Shown in pieces: positions 25,896 through 34,473 of a stretch of 64,000 nucleotides of DNA. A program made the translations under genes and the position numbers. The notes under the pieces were generated by a model that was given only the letters and a program-made list of their open reading frames with translations, was not told the origin of the DNA and ran no database searches. Position 1 is the stretch's first letter. Every line of letters starts with the position of its first letter. Source of the DNA: Terasakiispira papahanaumokuakeensis (lineage in GTDB: Bacteria > Pseudomonadota > Gammaproteobacteria > Pseudomonadales > Halomonadaceae); assembly GCF_001709345.1 (NCBI RefSeq), contig NZ_MDTQ01000001.1:2615955-2679954 (forward strand), written 5' to 3'.

Positions 25896-26867
25896 GTGAT
25901 TCGCCAAACTTTAGCCCGATGCGCTACCGCTCCGACGCCCATGGCCGGTCTTGCCTTAGGGATTGGCAGTCTTGGTTGGTGCTGGGAAAATACATCCCTG
26001 TTTCATGCGACTTCATTACAAGGACAAGCTCAGGCCGTAGGAGCCGCTATCGCCAGTGTGCTGCTCTTAATTCTGACCACTAAATTTATCCTAAACCCCA
26101 AACATTTAAGCGATGATCTCGCCCATCCCGTTGTCGGAAGTGTGGTCCCTACTTTTGCGATGGCCACCATGGTGGTCTCCAAAGCGGTTGGAGGCACCGC
26201 AGGCAGTGCATTATGGATCTTCGCTGTGGGCTTGCATCTGCTGTTTCTGATCACTTTTGTCTGGCATCGAAGCCGACAGTTTGAGCTGCAACATATGCTG
26301 CCTAGCTGGTTTGTCCCACCAGTCGGCATTATTGTCGCGGCGGTCGCCAACCCTGGAGGCATATTGACGCCTGTCGCTCAGGGGCTTTTCTGGTTTGGCT
26401 TGATCAGCTATGGCCTGATGCTGCCAGTGATGTTATATCGCTTAATCTTTGCCGAAGAAGTCCCCGATGCGGCCAAGCCCACGATTGCCATACTCGCGGC
26501 ACCTGCCAGCTTGTCTTTAGCAGGGTATCTGACCGTGATCGCGGCCCCGTCTCCGTTATTGGTGGATCTACTGCTGGGCGTTGCCGTACTGATGACCATG
26601 GTGATTTATCTGGCCTTTATTAAATTACTCCGCCTCCCCTTTAGCCCAGGCTATGCGGCTTTTACCTTTCCCATGGTGATTGGTGCCACAGCCTTGTATA
26701 AAGCCGCCGATATGTTTACTCAGTGGGGGGTGACCGGGCATGCCGTTGGGCAACTACAACTGCTGGCAGAGCTCGAGCTGTTGGTGGCGACGTTGCTGGT
26801 TGGCTATGTGGCGCTACGCTATCTACTCTTTTTTAATCCGTTACGCCGAGCCAAGCTTGCGTTATGA
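25896..26867 (+). CDS. TehA/SLAC1-family (TDT) transporter, possible sulfite exporter
   Basis: Ten-helix membrane protein of the tellurite-resistance/dicarboxylate transporter (TDT) family, which includes TehA, yeast Ssu1 (sulfite efflux), Mae1 (malate) and plant SLAC1. The N-terminal AGLALGIGSLGWCWEN and the conserved helix-5 GTAGSALWIFAVGLHLLF fit the family. Start is GTG with AGAGGG eight bases upstream. The neighbouring CysL/YeiE-like LysR gene makes sulfite a reasonable candidate substrate; this is inference. Confidence 0.85.
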   Translation: MIRQTLARCATAPTPMAGLALGIGSLGWCWENTSLFHATSLQGQAQAVGAAIASVLLLILTTKFILNPKHLSDDLAHPVVGSVVPTFAMATMVVSKAVGGTAGSALWIFAVGLHLLFLITFVWHRSRQFELQHMLPSWFVPPVGIIVAAVANPGGILTPVAQGLFWFGLISYGLMLPVMLYRLIFAEEVPDAAKPTIAILAAPASLSLAGYLTVIAAPSPLLVDLLLGVAVLMTMVIYLAFIKLLRLPFSPGYAAFTFPMVIGATALYKAADMFTQWGVTGHAVGQLQLLAELELLVATLLVGYVALRYLLFFNPLRRAKLAL

Positions 26868-26940
26868 GTCTGCGATGAAGTGTTGAGGTCAAACCTCATC
26901 ACTTCATCTTTCTATTTCTTTATTCATCTTATTCATCATT

Positions 26941-27030
26941 CCTCTCTACTCCTCTCTACTCCTCTCTACTCCTCTCTACTCCTCTCTATTTCTCTCTGCT
27001 CCTCTCTATTTCTCTCTTTATTCCTCTCTT
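26941..27030. repeat. Pyrimidine decamer array, nine units
   Basis: Four exact copies of CCTCTCTACT (26941-26980) followed by CCTCTCTATT, TCTCTCTGCT, CCTCTCTATT, TCTCTCTTTA and TTCCTCTCTT. The + strand is almost pure pyrimidine for 90 bp. Such tracts can slip in replication and can form triplex DNA. Confidence 0.95.
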
Positions 27031-27296
27031 CAACCCATGATCATCACCCCCAAGGCCTCGTCTTATAGTGGTCTTAGGTGTCGTTATTGGTCGCTATACG
27101 GGTATTGGTACAACATCGTGCCATTTCGCCAACCACCTGCTCTATCAGTATTTTTTCTACCTATCGGACCCGCCAAGTTCAAGCTCTTAAACTTTGGTTC
27201 AAGGCCCGACATGGGATCGTCATACCGTCTATTCAGCGCTCACTGATGCAAGCGCCCAAGCGGCGGGGGCTTGATCGTCAATATCCCGAATTCAGC

Positions 27297-27329
27297 GCCA
27301 AACCGATAACACCAGGTTATTGGTTTGGC
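27297..27329. repeat. 14-bp inverted repeat (hairpin)
   Basis: GCCAAACCGATAAC and GTTATTGGTTTGGC pair with a single mismatch around a 5-nt loop, followed by an A-run on the + strand. There is no T-run on either 3' side, so it is not a normal terminator. Role unknown. Confidence 0.75.
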
Positions 27330-27397
27330 AAAAAATAACATTAGCAGTTCGTTTCCTGCGCCCCATAGACTCAAAGCATGACGTTGACGTCACAGTG

Positions 27398-27415
27398 CTT
27401 GACGAAATCGTCAAG
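27398..27415. promoter_or_regulatory. Palindromic operator candidate before the fuconate gene
   Basis: CTTGACGA-AA-TCGTCAAG is a perfect 8-bp inverted repeat with a 2-bp centre, 62 bp upstream of the fuconate dehydratase start. TTGACG (27384-27389) is a likely -35 just before it. A GntR- or LacI-type regulator encoded elsewhere could bind here. Confidence 0.5.
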
Positions 27416-27476
27416 CGTAAAGGCTCACCCGGCGCCTTGCGCCTGCTCTGATGATTAACCCCAGACAGGAACCCTT

Positions 27477-28793
27477 ATGACCACGATCACCCGAGTTGAA
27501 GCCCAGGACATTCGCTTCCCAACGTCACGAGAGTTGGATGGCTCGGATGCCATGAATGCTGCGCCTGATTATTCAGCCACTTATGTCATTTTACATACCG
27601 ACAGTGGCCTCGAAGGTCATGGCCTGACCTTCACCATAGGCCGTGGTAATGACATCTGCGTGGCGGCGGTTAATGCAATGGCCTCGCAGCTTGAGGGACT
27701 GACACTGGAAGAAATTACGGCCGATATGGGTCGCTTCTGGCGCGATCAGACCAGCGGCGATAGTCAGTTACGTTGGTTAGGCCCTGAAAAGGGTGTCATG
27801 CATCTGGCTTGTGCCGCCATGATTAATGCGGTTTGGGATTTATGGGCCAAGCAGGAAGGCAAGCCACTTTGGAAGCTTTTAGTTGATATGAGCCCCGAAG
27901 CGCTGGTCCGCTGCCTGGACTTCCGTTTTGTCAGTGATGCGCTCACCCCAGAAGAGGCGTTGGCATTACTCAAGCGGTTGCAAGATAGCCGACACGAACG
28001 CGAAGCCGAATTAAAAGCACACGGTTATCCGGCCTACACCACCTCTGCAGGTTGGCTCGGCTATAGCGAAGAGAAAATGCGTCAACTGTGCCGTGAAGCC
28101 CTGGCAGAGGGTTGGGAGCATTTCAAACAGAAAGTGGGCGGCAACCTTGAAGATGACCGTCGCCGTGCCGCCATATTACGTGAAGAAATTGGTGAGCATC
28201 GCACTTTAATGATGGACGCCAACCAGGTTTGGGACGTAGATGAGGCCATCACCCAGATGCGCAGCTTGGCCGAATTCAACCCGCACTGGATCGAAGAGCC
28301 CACCAGCCCCGATGATATTCTCGGCCATGCGGAGATCCGCCGTCGCTTGCAAGGCTTTGGCGGTGTTCAAGGCATTGGCGTCGCCACTGGCGAGCATTGC
28401 CATAATCGCGTCATGTTCAAGCAGCTGATGCAAGCCGGGGCGATCGACTACTGTCAGTTGGATTCCGCGCGTCTGGGCGGGCTCAACGAAGTCATCATGG
28501 TGCTACTGCTGGCCGCGAAGTTTGATATCCCAGTCTGTCCTCATGGCGGCGGTGTCGGCCTATGCGAGTACACCCAACATATTGCCATGTTTGATTACAT
28601 TGCAGTTTCAGGCAATCTCGAAGGGCGTTTGTTGGAGTATGTGGACCACTTACATGATCACTTTATTGATCCTGTACGTATCAAAACAGGTCACTACCTG
28701 GTGCCTGAAGCGCCCGGCTATAGCATCACGATGAAGCCCGAATCATTGGCGCGCCATCGTTATCCGGACGGCGAAGTCTGGCAGGAAGCCTAA
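27477..28793 (+). CDS. L-fuconate dehydratase
   Basis: Enolase-superfamily enzyme (mandelate racemase group) that converts L-fuconate to 2-keto-3-deoxy-L-fuconate. The N-terminal IRFPTSRELDGSDAMNAAPDYSATYV signature is typical of this dehydratase. Catalytic features: K217 and K219 in FKQKVGG, metal ligands D247 (MMDANQVW) and E273 (WIEEP), a further Glu in GVATGEHCHNR, and the C-terminal PHGGGVGLCEYTQH histidine. Positions agree to within one residue with the characterised Xanthomonas enzyme as I recall it. AGGA precedes the ATG. It leads a probable operon with a TRAP transporter and an FAD-linked dehydrogenase. Confidence 0.93.
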   Translation: MTTITRVEAQDIRFPTSRELDGSDAMNAAPDYSATYVILHTDSGLEGHGLTFTIGRGNDICVAAVNAMASQLEGLTLEEITADMGRFWRDQTSGDSQLRWLGPEKGVMHLACAAMINAVWDLWAKQEGKPLWKLLVDMSPEALVRCLDFRFVSDALTPEEALALLKRLQDSRHEREAELKAHGYPAYTTSAGWLGYSEEKMRQLCREALAEGWEHFKQKVGGNLEDDRRRAAILREEIGEHRTLMMDANQVWDVDEAITQMRSLAEFNPHWIEEPTSPDDILGHAEIRRRLQGFGGVQGIGVATGEHCHNRVMFKQLMQAGAIDYCQLDSARLGGLNEVIMVLLLAAKFDIPVCPHGGGVGLCEYTQHIAMFDYIAVSGNLEGRLLEYVDHLHDHFIDPVRIKTGHYLVPEAPGYSITMKPESLARHRYPDGEVWQEA

Positions 28794-28850
28794 CACTTAA
28801 ACATCATGTCCCAAGCATCACATCACAACCGTCACATCAGGAGAGATCGC

Positions 28851-29942
28851 ATGACAATAACAACAAGCGCTCGTCCCCAGCATCTGACTCGTCCTCATGG
28901 GGTATGGCAAGGGGCGATGAAAGCGGGAGCACTGGCACTCGCCCTCGTGGGGTTATCCGCACAGGCTGCTTCAGACATGCCACCGATGCCGGAAATTACT
29001 GGCGGCAAGGTGGCCGGTAATGGGCAGGACTACACCATTCGCGTCAGTATCGGCACCACCAAAGGCGGCGCCCAATATCGTGGCGCGGAGTACTTTGAAA
29101 AAATCGTCGAGTCACGCAGTGATGGCCATGTTCAAGTTCAGCTGTTTGATAGCGCTCAGTTAGGCGATGATTTACAGGCCGTCAGCTCGTTGCAGTCTGG
29201 CACGCTGGAAATGACGCTGCCGTCCACCTCACCACTGGTCAAGATGTTCCCAGAATTTGCCGTCTTTGATTTGCCCTTCCTCTTCCCCACAACCGATGTT
29301 GTTGATCAGGTCTTTGATGGGGACATTGGTGACCAACTACTCAAAGTCGCCAGCAGCAAAGGTTTGGTGGCGATTGGTTGGTCTGAGAATGGTTATCGCC
29401 AGCTCACTAACAGTAAGCACCCGGTCTCTTCACCAGCGGATCTAGAAGGCCTCAAGATTCGCACGATGCAAAACCCGATCCATTTGGATATTTGGAGAAC
29501 CTTAGGCGCCAACCCCACCCCCATGTCATTTGCAGAATTGTTCACAGCATTAGAGCAAGGCGTGGTGGATGGCCAAGAAAACCCCTGGATTACCATCCAG
29601 TCATCCAAATTCAATGAAGTGCAGCCTTACGCCACAGAAACCAACCATGTCTACACGCCCTTCATCACACTGGTCTCCAAACGCTACTGGGACCGTTTGC
29701 CCGAAGGCTATCAACAACTCTTGGTTGACGCCGCTCAGGACATGAGTCGATATGAACGCCAGGTCAGCCGTACATTAAATGATCAGATCAAACAAGAACT
29801 GAAAGATGACGGCATGCAGATTACAGAATTGACCCCCGGTCAGGTCGCCGTATTCCAGAAAAAGTTGGCACCGGTTTATGACCATTGGCGTGACCAGATC
29901 GGTGGTCAGCTGATTGATGATATCCGTGAGCTTTCCCAATAA
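28851..29942 (+). CDS. TRAP transporter solute-binding protein (DctP family)
   Basis: Periplasmic ligand receptor of a TRAP transporter. Start chosen at 28851, preceded by AGGAGAG; an earlier frame start lacks one. A signal peptide follows (hydrophobic stretch AGALALALVGLSAQAA). Conserved DctP features: the RTMQNPIHLDIWRTLGANPTPMSFAELFTALEQGVVDGQENP segment contains the ligand-carboxylate arginine and the strap region. Given its position after fuconate dehydratase, a sugar acid such as L-fuconate or a relative is a plausible ligand. Followed by a hairpin before the permease genes. Confidence 0.92.
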   Translation: MTITTSARPQHLTRPHGVWQGAMKAGALALALVGLSAQAASDMPPMPEITGGKVAGNGQDYTIRVSIGTTKGGAQYRGAEYFEKIVESRSDGHVQVQLFDSAQLGDDLQAVSSLQSGTLEMTLPSTSPLVKMFPEFAVFDLPFLFPTTDVVDQVFDGDIGDQLLKVASSKGLVAIGWSENGYRQLTNSKHPVSSPADLEGLKIRTMQNPIHLDIWRTLGANPTPMSFAELFTALEQGVVDGQENPWITIQSSKFNEVQPYATETNHVYTPFITLVSKRYWDRLPEGYQQLLVDAAQDMSRYERQVSRTLNDQIKQELKDDGMQITELTPGQVAVFQKKLAPVYDHWRDQIGGQLIDDIRELSQ

Positions 29943-29959
29943 CTGACTTCATTGAAAAC

Positions 29960-29988
29960 GCTGAGCGTCGTCTCACCCGACGCTCAGC
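29960..29988 (+). promoter_or_regulatory. Intercistronic hairpin between dctP-like and dctQ-like genes
   Basis: GCTGAGCGTCG pairs with CGACGCTCAGC around a 7-nt loop, ending at the ribosome-binding site AGGAGG (29989-29994) of the next gene. No T-run follows. Such stems after solute-binding-protein genes protect the upstream mRNA and lower permease expression, so the receptor is made in excess. Confidence 0.7.
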
Positions 29989-30000
29989 AGGAGGCGCTGC

Positions 30001-30495
30001 ATGCAGACATCCCCTACCTCCTCTCCCATGCCTCCATGGCTGGGCCTTCTGATTACGACGTTACGCGTTGCCGTTGGTCTACTTGTGCTGGGTGTTGTGT
30101 TCTGTGTCACCGCCAACGTATTTGGCCGTTTTGTCTTAAACACCTCTTACGCCTGGGCTGAAGAGATGTCCCGAGTGCTCTTTATTTGGCTGGTGCTATT
30201 AGGTGCGGGGCTCGGCAGCCTGGAGCGAGAGCATGTCGCCGTCACCTTTTTTCGAGATTTAGCCCCCAAAGGGCTCAAGCGTTTACTGTCGCTGTGCGTC
30301 ATTGCTCTGATTTATCTGGTTTGCCTGAGTATTGGTCTGGGATTCCACGATCTGATCACAGGCTATGTCAGTGAAACCCCGATGTTAGGCATCTCCAAAA
30401 TTTGGCTCTATAGCGCCATGTTAGTAATGGGCGGGCTCACATTGATTGCGAATACTTTAGCGTTAATCGACGTTTTACGAGGGCGTGACCAATGA
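30001..30495 (+). CDS. TRAP transporter small permease (DctQ family)
   Basis: Four-helix small membrane subunit of the TRAP transporter. The family pattern NVFGRFVLNTSYAWAEEMSRVLFIWLVLLGAG in residues 35-70 is clear. Start at 30001 with AGGAGG; stop overlaps the start of the large subunit (ATGA). 164 aa, typical. Confidence 0.92.
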   Translation: MQTSPTSSPMPPWLGLLITTLRVAVGLLVLGVVFCVTANVFGRFVLNTSYAWAEEMSRVLFIWLVLLGAGLGSLEREHVAVTFFRDLAPKGLKRLLSLCVIALIYLVCLSIGLGFHDLITGYVSETPMLGISKIWLYSAMLVMGGLTLIANTLALIDVLRGRDQ

Positions 30496-31748
30496 TTCTA
30501 TGGAGCATTCTTGTAGGTCTGGCCCTGTGCATTCTGATTGGAATGCCCATTTCTTTCGGCCTGGGTGCCATCAGCTTATTTATTTTCTTTTATTCTGATA
30601 TTCCGCTGTCGCCTTTGGTGGATCAAGCCGTCAATGGCCTCGATTCTTTTCCGCTGCTGGCCATCCCACTCTTCATTTTGGTCGGTGAGGTGATGAGTGC
30701 CGGCGGGATCGCAACGCGCTTGGTGCGTTTAGCCAGTGCCATGGTGGGCTTTGTTGCCGGAGGACTGGGCCAAGTGGCCGTCATGACCTCCATGTTCTTT
30801 GGCGGTATCAGTGGATCGGCCGTGGCCGACGCCTCTGCCGTCGGCAGTATGATGATCGAGCCGATGAAGCAACATCGCTATTCAGGCTCAATGGCGACGG
30901 CCATCGTCGTCGCCGCTTCCGTGGTCGGAATTATCATTCCGCCCTCCATTCCGATGATTTTGTTTGGCGTTGTCACCAATACCTCAATCTCAGAATTATT
31001 TCTGGCAGGTATTGTACCGGGTATTCTGATCACCGTTTGTCTAGCGGCCACCACCTATCAACAGTCTCGTCAGAATGGACGCGGCCAACCCTTTGATTTT
31101 GGTGAACTCGTCAGTGCACTGAAAGAAGCGTTATGGGCCATGCTACTGCCTGTCATTATTGTCGGCGGCATTCTGACCGGTATTTTCACACCCACCGAAA
31201 GTGCTGCGATCGCACTGGTCTACGCATTACTCGTCTCCTGCTTTATCTACCGTAGCTTGACCTTAAAAACGTTGTTTGGATTATGCATCACCACCGGCCG
31301 ACTCACTGGTGTGGTGATGTTACTGTTGGCTTTTGCCAGTGTGCTGGCTTGGCTTTTGACCGCCAATATGATCCCGCAGCAATTGGTGGTGGGGCTTTCA
31401 TCATTGACTGATAATAAGTTTCTACTGCTGTTAATTCTCTCCGCCTTTTTATTAGTGGTCGGCTTCTTTATGGACCTCACGCCAGCCATGGTGATTCTGG
31501 CCCCCATGATGACACCGGTCGTAGTGAAACTGGGGATTGATTCGGTTTACTTTGGGGTGCTGATGTCGTTCATCCTGGGGATTGGACTGATTACGCCACC
31601 TGTAGGCACAGTGCTGTATGTGGGATGCGGTGTCGGCAAAGTGAGCATGGAGCGCTTAGTGAAAAGCCTCCTGCCTTTCTACTTCACGCTACTGGCATTA
31701 CTGGCGCTATTTTTACTGTTTCCAGGTGTTGTCCTGTGGTTCAGATGA
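30492..31748 (+). CDS. TRAP transporter large permease (DctM family)
   Basis: Large membrane subunit (12 or more helices), which carries the sodium-coupled transport path. Conserved DctM segments include the N-terminal GMPISFGLGAISLFIF, SMFFGGISGSAVADASAVGSMMIEPM, IIPPSIPMILFGVV, GIFTPTESAAIALVYALLVS, and GLITPPVGTVLYVGCGV. 418 aa. It is translationally coupled to the small subunit by the ATGA overlap. There is a 170-bp gap before the FAD dehydrogenase, holding a 16-bp palindrome (31784-31799) and a CTCAGCG/CGCTGAG stem (31818-31843). Confidence 0.95.
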   Translation: MILWSILVGLALCILIGMPISFGLGAISLFIFFYSDIPLSPLVDQAVNGLDSFPLLAIPLFILVGEVMSAGGIATRLVRLASAMVGFVAGGLGQVAVMTSMFFGGISGSAVADASAVGSMMIEPMKQHRYSGSMATAIVVAASVVGIIIPPSIPMILFGVVTNTSISELFLAGIVPGILITVCLAATTYQQSRQNGRGQPFDFGELVSALKEALWAMLLPVIIVGGILTGIFTPTESAAIALVYALLVSCFIYRSLTLKTLFGLCITTGRLTGVVMLLLAFASVLAWLLTANMIPQQLVVGLSSLTDNKFLLLLILSAFLLVVGFFMDLTPAMVILAPMMTPVVVKLGIDSVYFGVLMSFILGIGLITPPVGTVLYVGCGVGKVSMERLVKSLLPFYFTLLALLALFLLFPGVVLWFR

Positions 31749-31783
31749 TCAGGCCACTGGGATCAGCGGCCTAGCTTATTGAA

Positions 31784-31799
31784 TGAATGAATTCATTCA
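31784..31799. repeat. Perfect 16-bp palindrome
   Basis: TGAATGAATTCATTCA, 36 bp after the TRAP large permease stop and 120 bp before the FAD dehydrogenase. No T-run follows. It may be an operator for the next gene or a simple stem. Confidence 0.6.
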
Positions 31800-31918
31800 G
31801 TAAGTTCAGCAAATAAGCTCAGCGGCTTAGATCAGTCGCTGAGTTCATCTGCTTGAGTCAGCCCTAGCGAAACTCCCTTGAACCCGTTGTTTTCATATCA
31901 TTGCACGAGGTCGTTTTG

Positions 31919-33406
31919 ATGGCATCAACACCCCCTGCTCATCACCGCACAATAGCGGCATCCCAACAAGCAGAATTAGTGGCTTTTTTACAGGACACCT
32001 TAGGCCCCAAGGGCGTACTCACAGAAAAAAACGACACGGCACGTTATTGCATTGATTGGGCGGGAACGACCGGCGCAACCCCCTTGGCAGTAGCGCGCCC
32101 GGCCAATACCGAAGAGGTCGCTGCGGTCGTGCGCTATTGTCACCAGGCTCAGATTCCGATCGTGCCACAAGGAGGCGGTAGCGGCTTAGTCGCCGGCGCC
32201 TTACCTGATGCACAAAAAGCTGAGCTGGTGCTCAGCCTGGAGCGCATGCAACGTATTCGCCATCTGGACCCGTTGAATTTTTCCGTCAGTGTAGATGCTG
32301 GTTGCGTGCTGCAAACTCTCAAAGACGCGGTTGAAGCAGAAGACTTTACCTTTCCTTTGGCACTAGGCGCACAAGGCAGCTGCCAAATTGGCGGCAACAT
32401 CGCGACCAATGCCGGCGGTTTGAATGTCCTGCGTTACGGTATGATGCGTGCACTTGTACTGGGGATTGAGGTCGTCTTACCTGATGGCCGCATTCTCAAT
32501 GACATGAAAGCTCTGCATAAGAACAACACTGGCTACGATCTCAAACAATGGTTTATTGGGGCCGAGGGCACCTTGGGAATCGTCACCGGTGCCGTACTCA
32601 AACTCTCACCTAAGCCTACCAGCACCCGAACCGCGATGATGGCTTGTTCGGATGTCACCGCAGCCATGCGCTTATATGCCCAAGCCCGGCGCAGTTGCTG
32701 TGATTTACTCAGTGCTTTTGAATTGATCCCCAGGCGCTGTATTGAGCTGGCGATTGAGGCTTCACCTGAGTTGAGCGACCCTTTAGACACCCCATATCCT
32801 GTTTATGTGCTCATGGAACTCAGTGCCAGCGGTCCCGTCTCACTGGATAGCATGATCGAAGGGTTGTTCGAGGCGGGATTGACTGATGGCCTACTGTTAG
32901 ATGGCGTTTTAGCCTCAAGTGACACTCAAGCCAATCAATTATGGATGATTCGCGAAGCCATGTTGGAAGGCCAACAATTACACGGGCTGCACTTGCGCAC
33001 CGATATTGGTCTGCCGATCTCGGCACTAAGCGACTTTCATCAGCAAGCCAGCGCCATGGTGCACGCGCATAGCCCTGAATCAGAAGTGATTGCCTACGGA
33101 CATGTCGGTGATGGCAACCTGCACTTCAACATTCTGCCGCCCCCTCAACTCAATGAAGACGAGAAAGCAGCGGTTTTGCACAACTTAGAGATGCGTTTGT
33201 TTGCACTGGTCCCCCAGTTCAATGGCAGCATCAGTGCTGAACATGGTATTGGTCGCCTTAAACAGGCACCTTTCCTGGAAACACTCGATGAGACTGAGCG
33301 CCAGTTGATGCAACAACTTAAACTGTTGCTGGATCCCGATGAGCTGATGTGTCCCGGACGCATCCTGCCCCGTCAATCTCAGCGCAGCAGTGACTCGGTT
33401 TTCTGA
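31919..33406 (+). CDS. FAD-linked 2-hydroxyacid dehydrogenase (GlcD/D-lactate type)
   Basis: Flavoprotein of the vanillyl-alcohol-oxidase fold. FAD-binding segments are PIVPQGGGSGLVAGALP and GGNIATNAGGLNVLRYG; the C-terminal FAD-linked oxidase domain ends with GHVGDGNLHFNILP, SAEHGIGRLK and DPDELMCPGRILP. Family members oxidise D-lactate, glycolate or D-2-hydroxyglutarate to the oxo acid. Start at 31919 with ACGAGG; a TTG at 31901 is less likely. As part of the fuconate cluster it may oxidise a hydroxy acid from L-fuconate breakdown. Its 3' end overlaps the convergent AraC gene by 28 bp. Confidence 0.9.
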   Translation: MASTPPAHHRTIAASQQAELVAFLQDTLGPKGVLTEKNDTARYCIDWAGTTGATPLAVARPANTEEVAAVVRYCHQAQIPIVPQGGGSGLVAGALPDAQKAELVLSLERMQRIRHLDPLNFSVSVDAGCVLQTLKDAVEAEDFTFPLALGAQGSCQIGGNIATNAGGLNVLRYGMMRALVLGIEVVLPDGRILNDMKALHKNNTGYDLKQWFIGAEGTLGIVTGAVLKLSPKPTSTRTAMMACSDVTAAMRLYAQARRSCCDLLSAFELIPRRCIELAIEASPELSDPLDTPYPVYVLMELSASGPVSLDSMIEGLFEAGLTDGLLLDGVLASSDTQANQLWMIREAMLEGQQLHGLHLRTDIGLPISALSDFHQQASAMVHAHSPESEVIAYGHVGDGNLHFNILPPPQLNEDEKAAVLHNLEMRLFALVPQFNGSISAEHGIGRLKQAPFLETLDETERQLMQQLKLLLDPDELMCPGRILPRQSQRSSDSVF

Positions 33407-34473
33407 TCAAGCGGCCCACCACGCAAACGCAGTACATCAGTGCGTGGTGGTGCACCAAACTGGCGGCTGTAATCGCGGCTGAAATGTGACGGGCTCTCAT
33501 ATCCCACACGGAAGCTCGCGGTAGACGCCTCAATCCCTTCACTTAACATCAAACGACGCGCCTCATGTAGGCGCAGTTTTTTTTGAAATTGCAAAGGCGA
33601 CATCCGCGTCACCTGTTTAAAACCATGAAAAAGTGAGGACTCACTCATATTGGCCATCGTGGCCAAATCGCCCATTTTCAAGGGCTCATGGAAACGATCT
33701 TTTAACAGCGTAATCACTTTCGAAATACGGTGTATTTGACTATCGGCAGTGGCAAACCGACGCATACGTCCGCCCATTTCACTGACTAATGCCCAATATA
33801 AAATCTCCCGATGGACAAGCGGTGCAAGAATGCGGGCATCACGCGGAGAATCCAACAACTGAACCAAACGTAGAATCGCATTCACCATTGACGCACCAGC
33901 CTGCGCTCGGCATAGCCCGCAAGCCAACTCAGGACAAGGCGCCTCTGAAAGCGGGGGCAGTTCATCCCCAAGCGCCATAACCAAATCGGCCACCTCGGGG
34001 GGAGCGATGTTAATTTTAACCCCCAGATAAGGCTGCTCAGGAGAGGCTTTTGTGACCTTCGCCAAAACAGGCAAATGCACTGAGGTAAACAAGCAGCTCA
34101 AGGGTCCATAAGTCATCTGTCGATCCCCCAGCCACAACACCTTTTCACCTTGGGCAATCAAGCAAATCGCCGGATCATAAATGGATGATCCCAAACACGT
34201 CATGGGACTATCCACACGCAATAGTTCTAAACCTGGAATCGTTGTAGACGTGATGCCCTCAGCACTCGCCCAAGGCTTCACATGCTGAGCAAGCTGCTGA
34301 CTTAACTGCAACATGTCATCGGTGAGAGGTAGTGGGGACCCGGGTTCTGAAGATTCTGGTTCTAAAAACCCTGACTCTAAAAAACCTGGCTCTAAAGGCT
34401 TTGATTTCGAATGCTTTGATTTCGAAAGCTTTGATTTTAAAGACCATGGCACTGGCGAGGCAGAATCTAGCAT
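33379..34473 (-). CDS. AraC-family regulator with repetitive N-terminus
   Basis: 364 aa. Residues about 60-210 form an AraC N-terminal cupin-like domain (PF06719-type; SSIYDPAICLIAQGEKVLWLGDRQMTYGP), and residues about 250-350 the double HTH (LKMGDLATMANMSESSLFHGFKQVTRMSPLQFQKKLRLHEARRLM). The first 45 residues are a low-complexity stretch of pentapeptides encoded by seven 15-bp repeats. The ATG at 34473 has a GAGGG upstream; the next ATG (34314) has no visible site. It lies divergently from an RND efflux operon and may regulate it. Confidence 0.9.
   Translation of the reverse strand: MLDSASPVPWSLKSKLSKSKHSKSKPLEPGFLESGFLEPESSEPGSPLPLTDDMLQLSQQLAQHVKPWASAEGITSTTIPGLELLRVDSPMTCLGSSIYDPAICLIAQGEKVLWLGDRQMTYGPLSCLFTSVHLPVLAKVTKASPEQPYLGVKINIAPPEVADLVMALGDELPPLSEAPCPELACGLCRAQAGASMVNAILRLVQLLDSPRDARILAPLVHREILYWALVSEMGGRMRRFATADSQIHRISKVITLLKDRFHEPLKMGDLATMANMSESSLFHGFKQVTRMSPLQFQKKLRLHEARRLMLSEGIEASTASFRVGYESPSHFSRDYSRQFGAPPRTDVLRLRGGPLDQKTESLLR
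34343..34447. repeat. Seven in-frame 15-bp repeats in the AraC N-terminus
   Basis: Units on the + strand: GGTTCTGAAGATTCT, GGTTCTAAAAACCCT, GACTCTAAAAAACCT, GGCTCTAAAGGCTTT, GATTTCGAATGCTTT, GATTTCGAAAGCTTT, GATTTTAAAGACCAT. On the coding strand they give pentapeptides such as KHSKS, KPLEP, GFLES and GFLEP. Confidence 0.93.

Larger units (their letters stand above)
26868..27476. other. Gene-free region upstream of the fuconate operon
   Basis: 609 bp. It contains a pyrimidine-rich decamer array (26941-27030), a strong hairpin (27297-27329) and a palindrome just before the operon (27398-27415). Short open frames across it (for example 27078-27338, ending GYWFGKK) show no recognisable domain and no ribosome-binding site, so I do not call a gene. 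Confidence 0.6.

Noticed and set aside
27037..27338. Open frames upstream of the fuconate gene, one ending GYWFGKK
   Set aside because: No recognisable domain, no ribosome-binding site, and the end of the frame is produced by a hairpin sequence.
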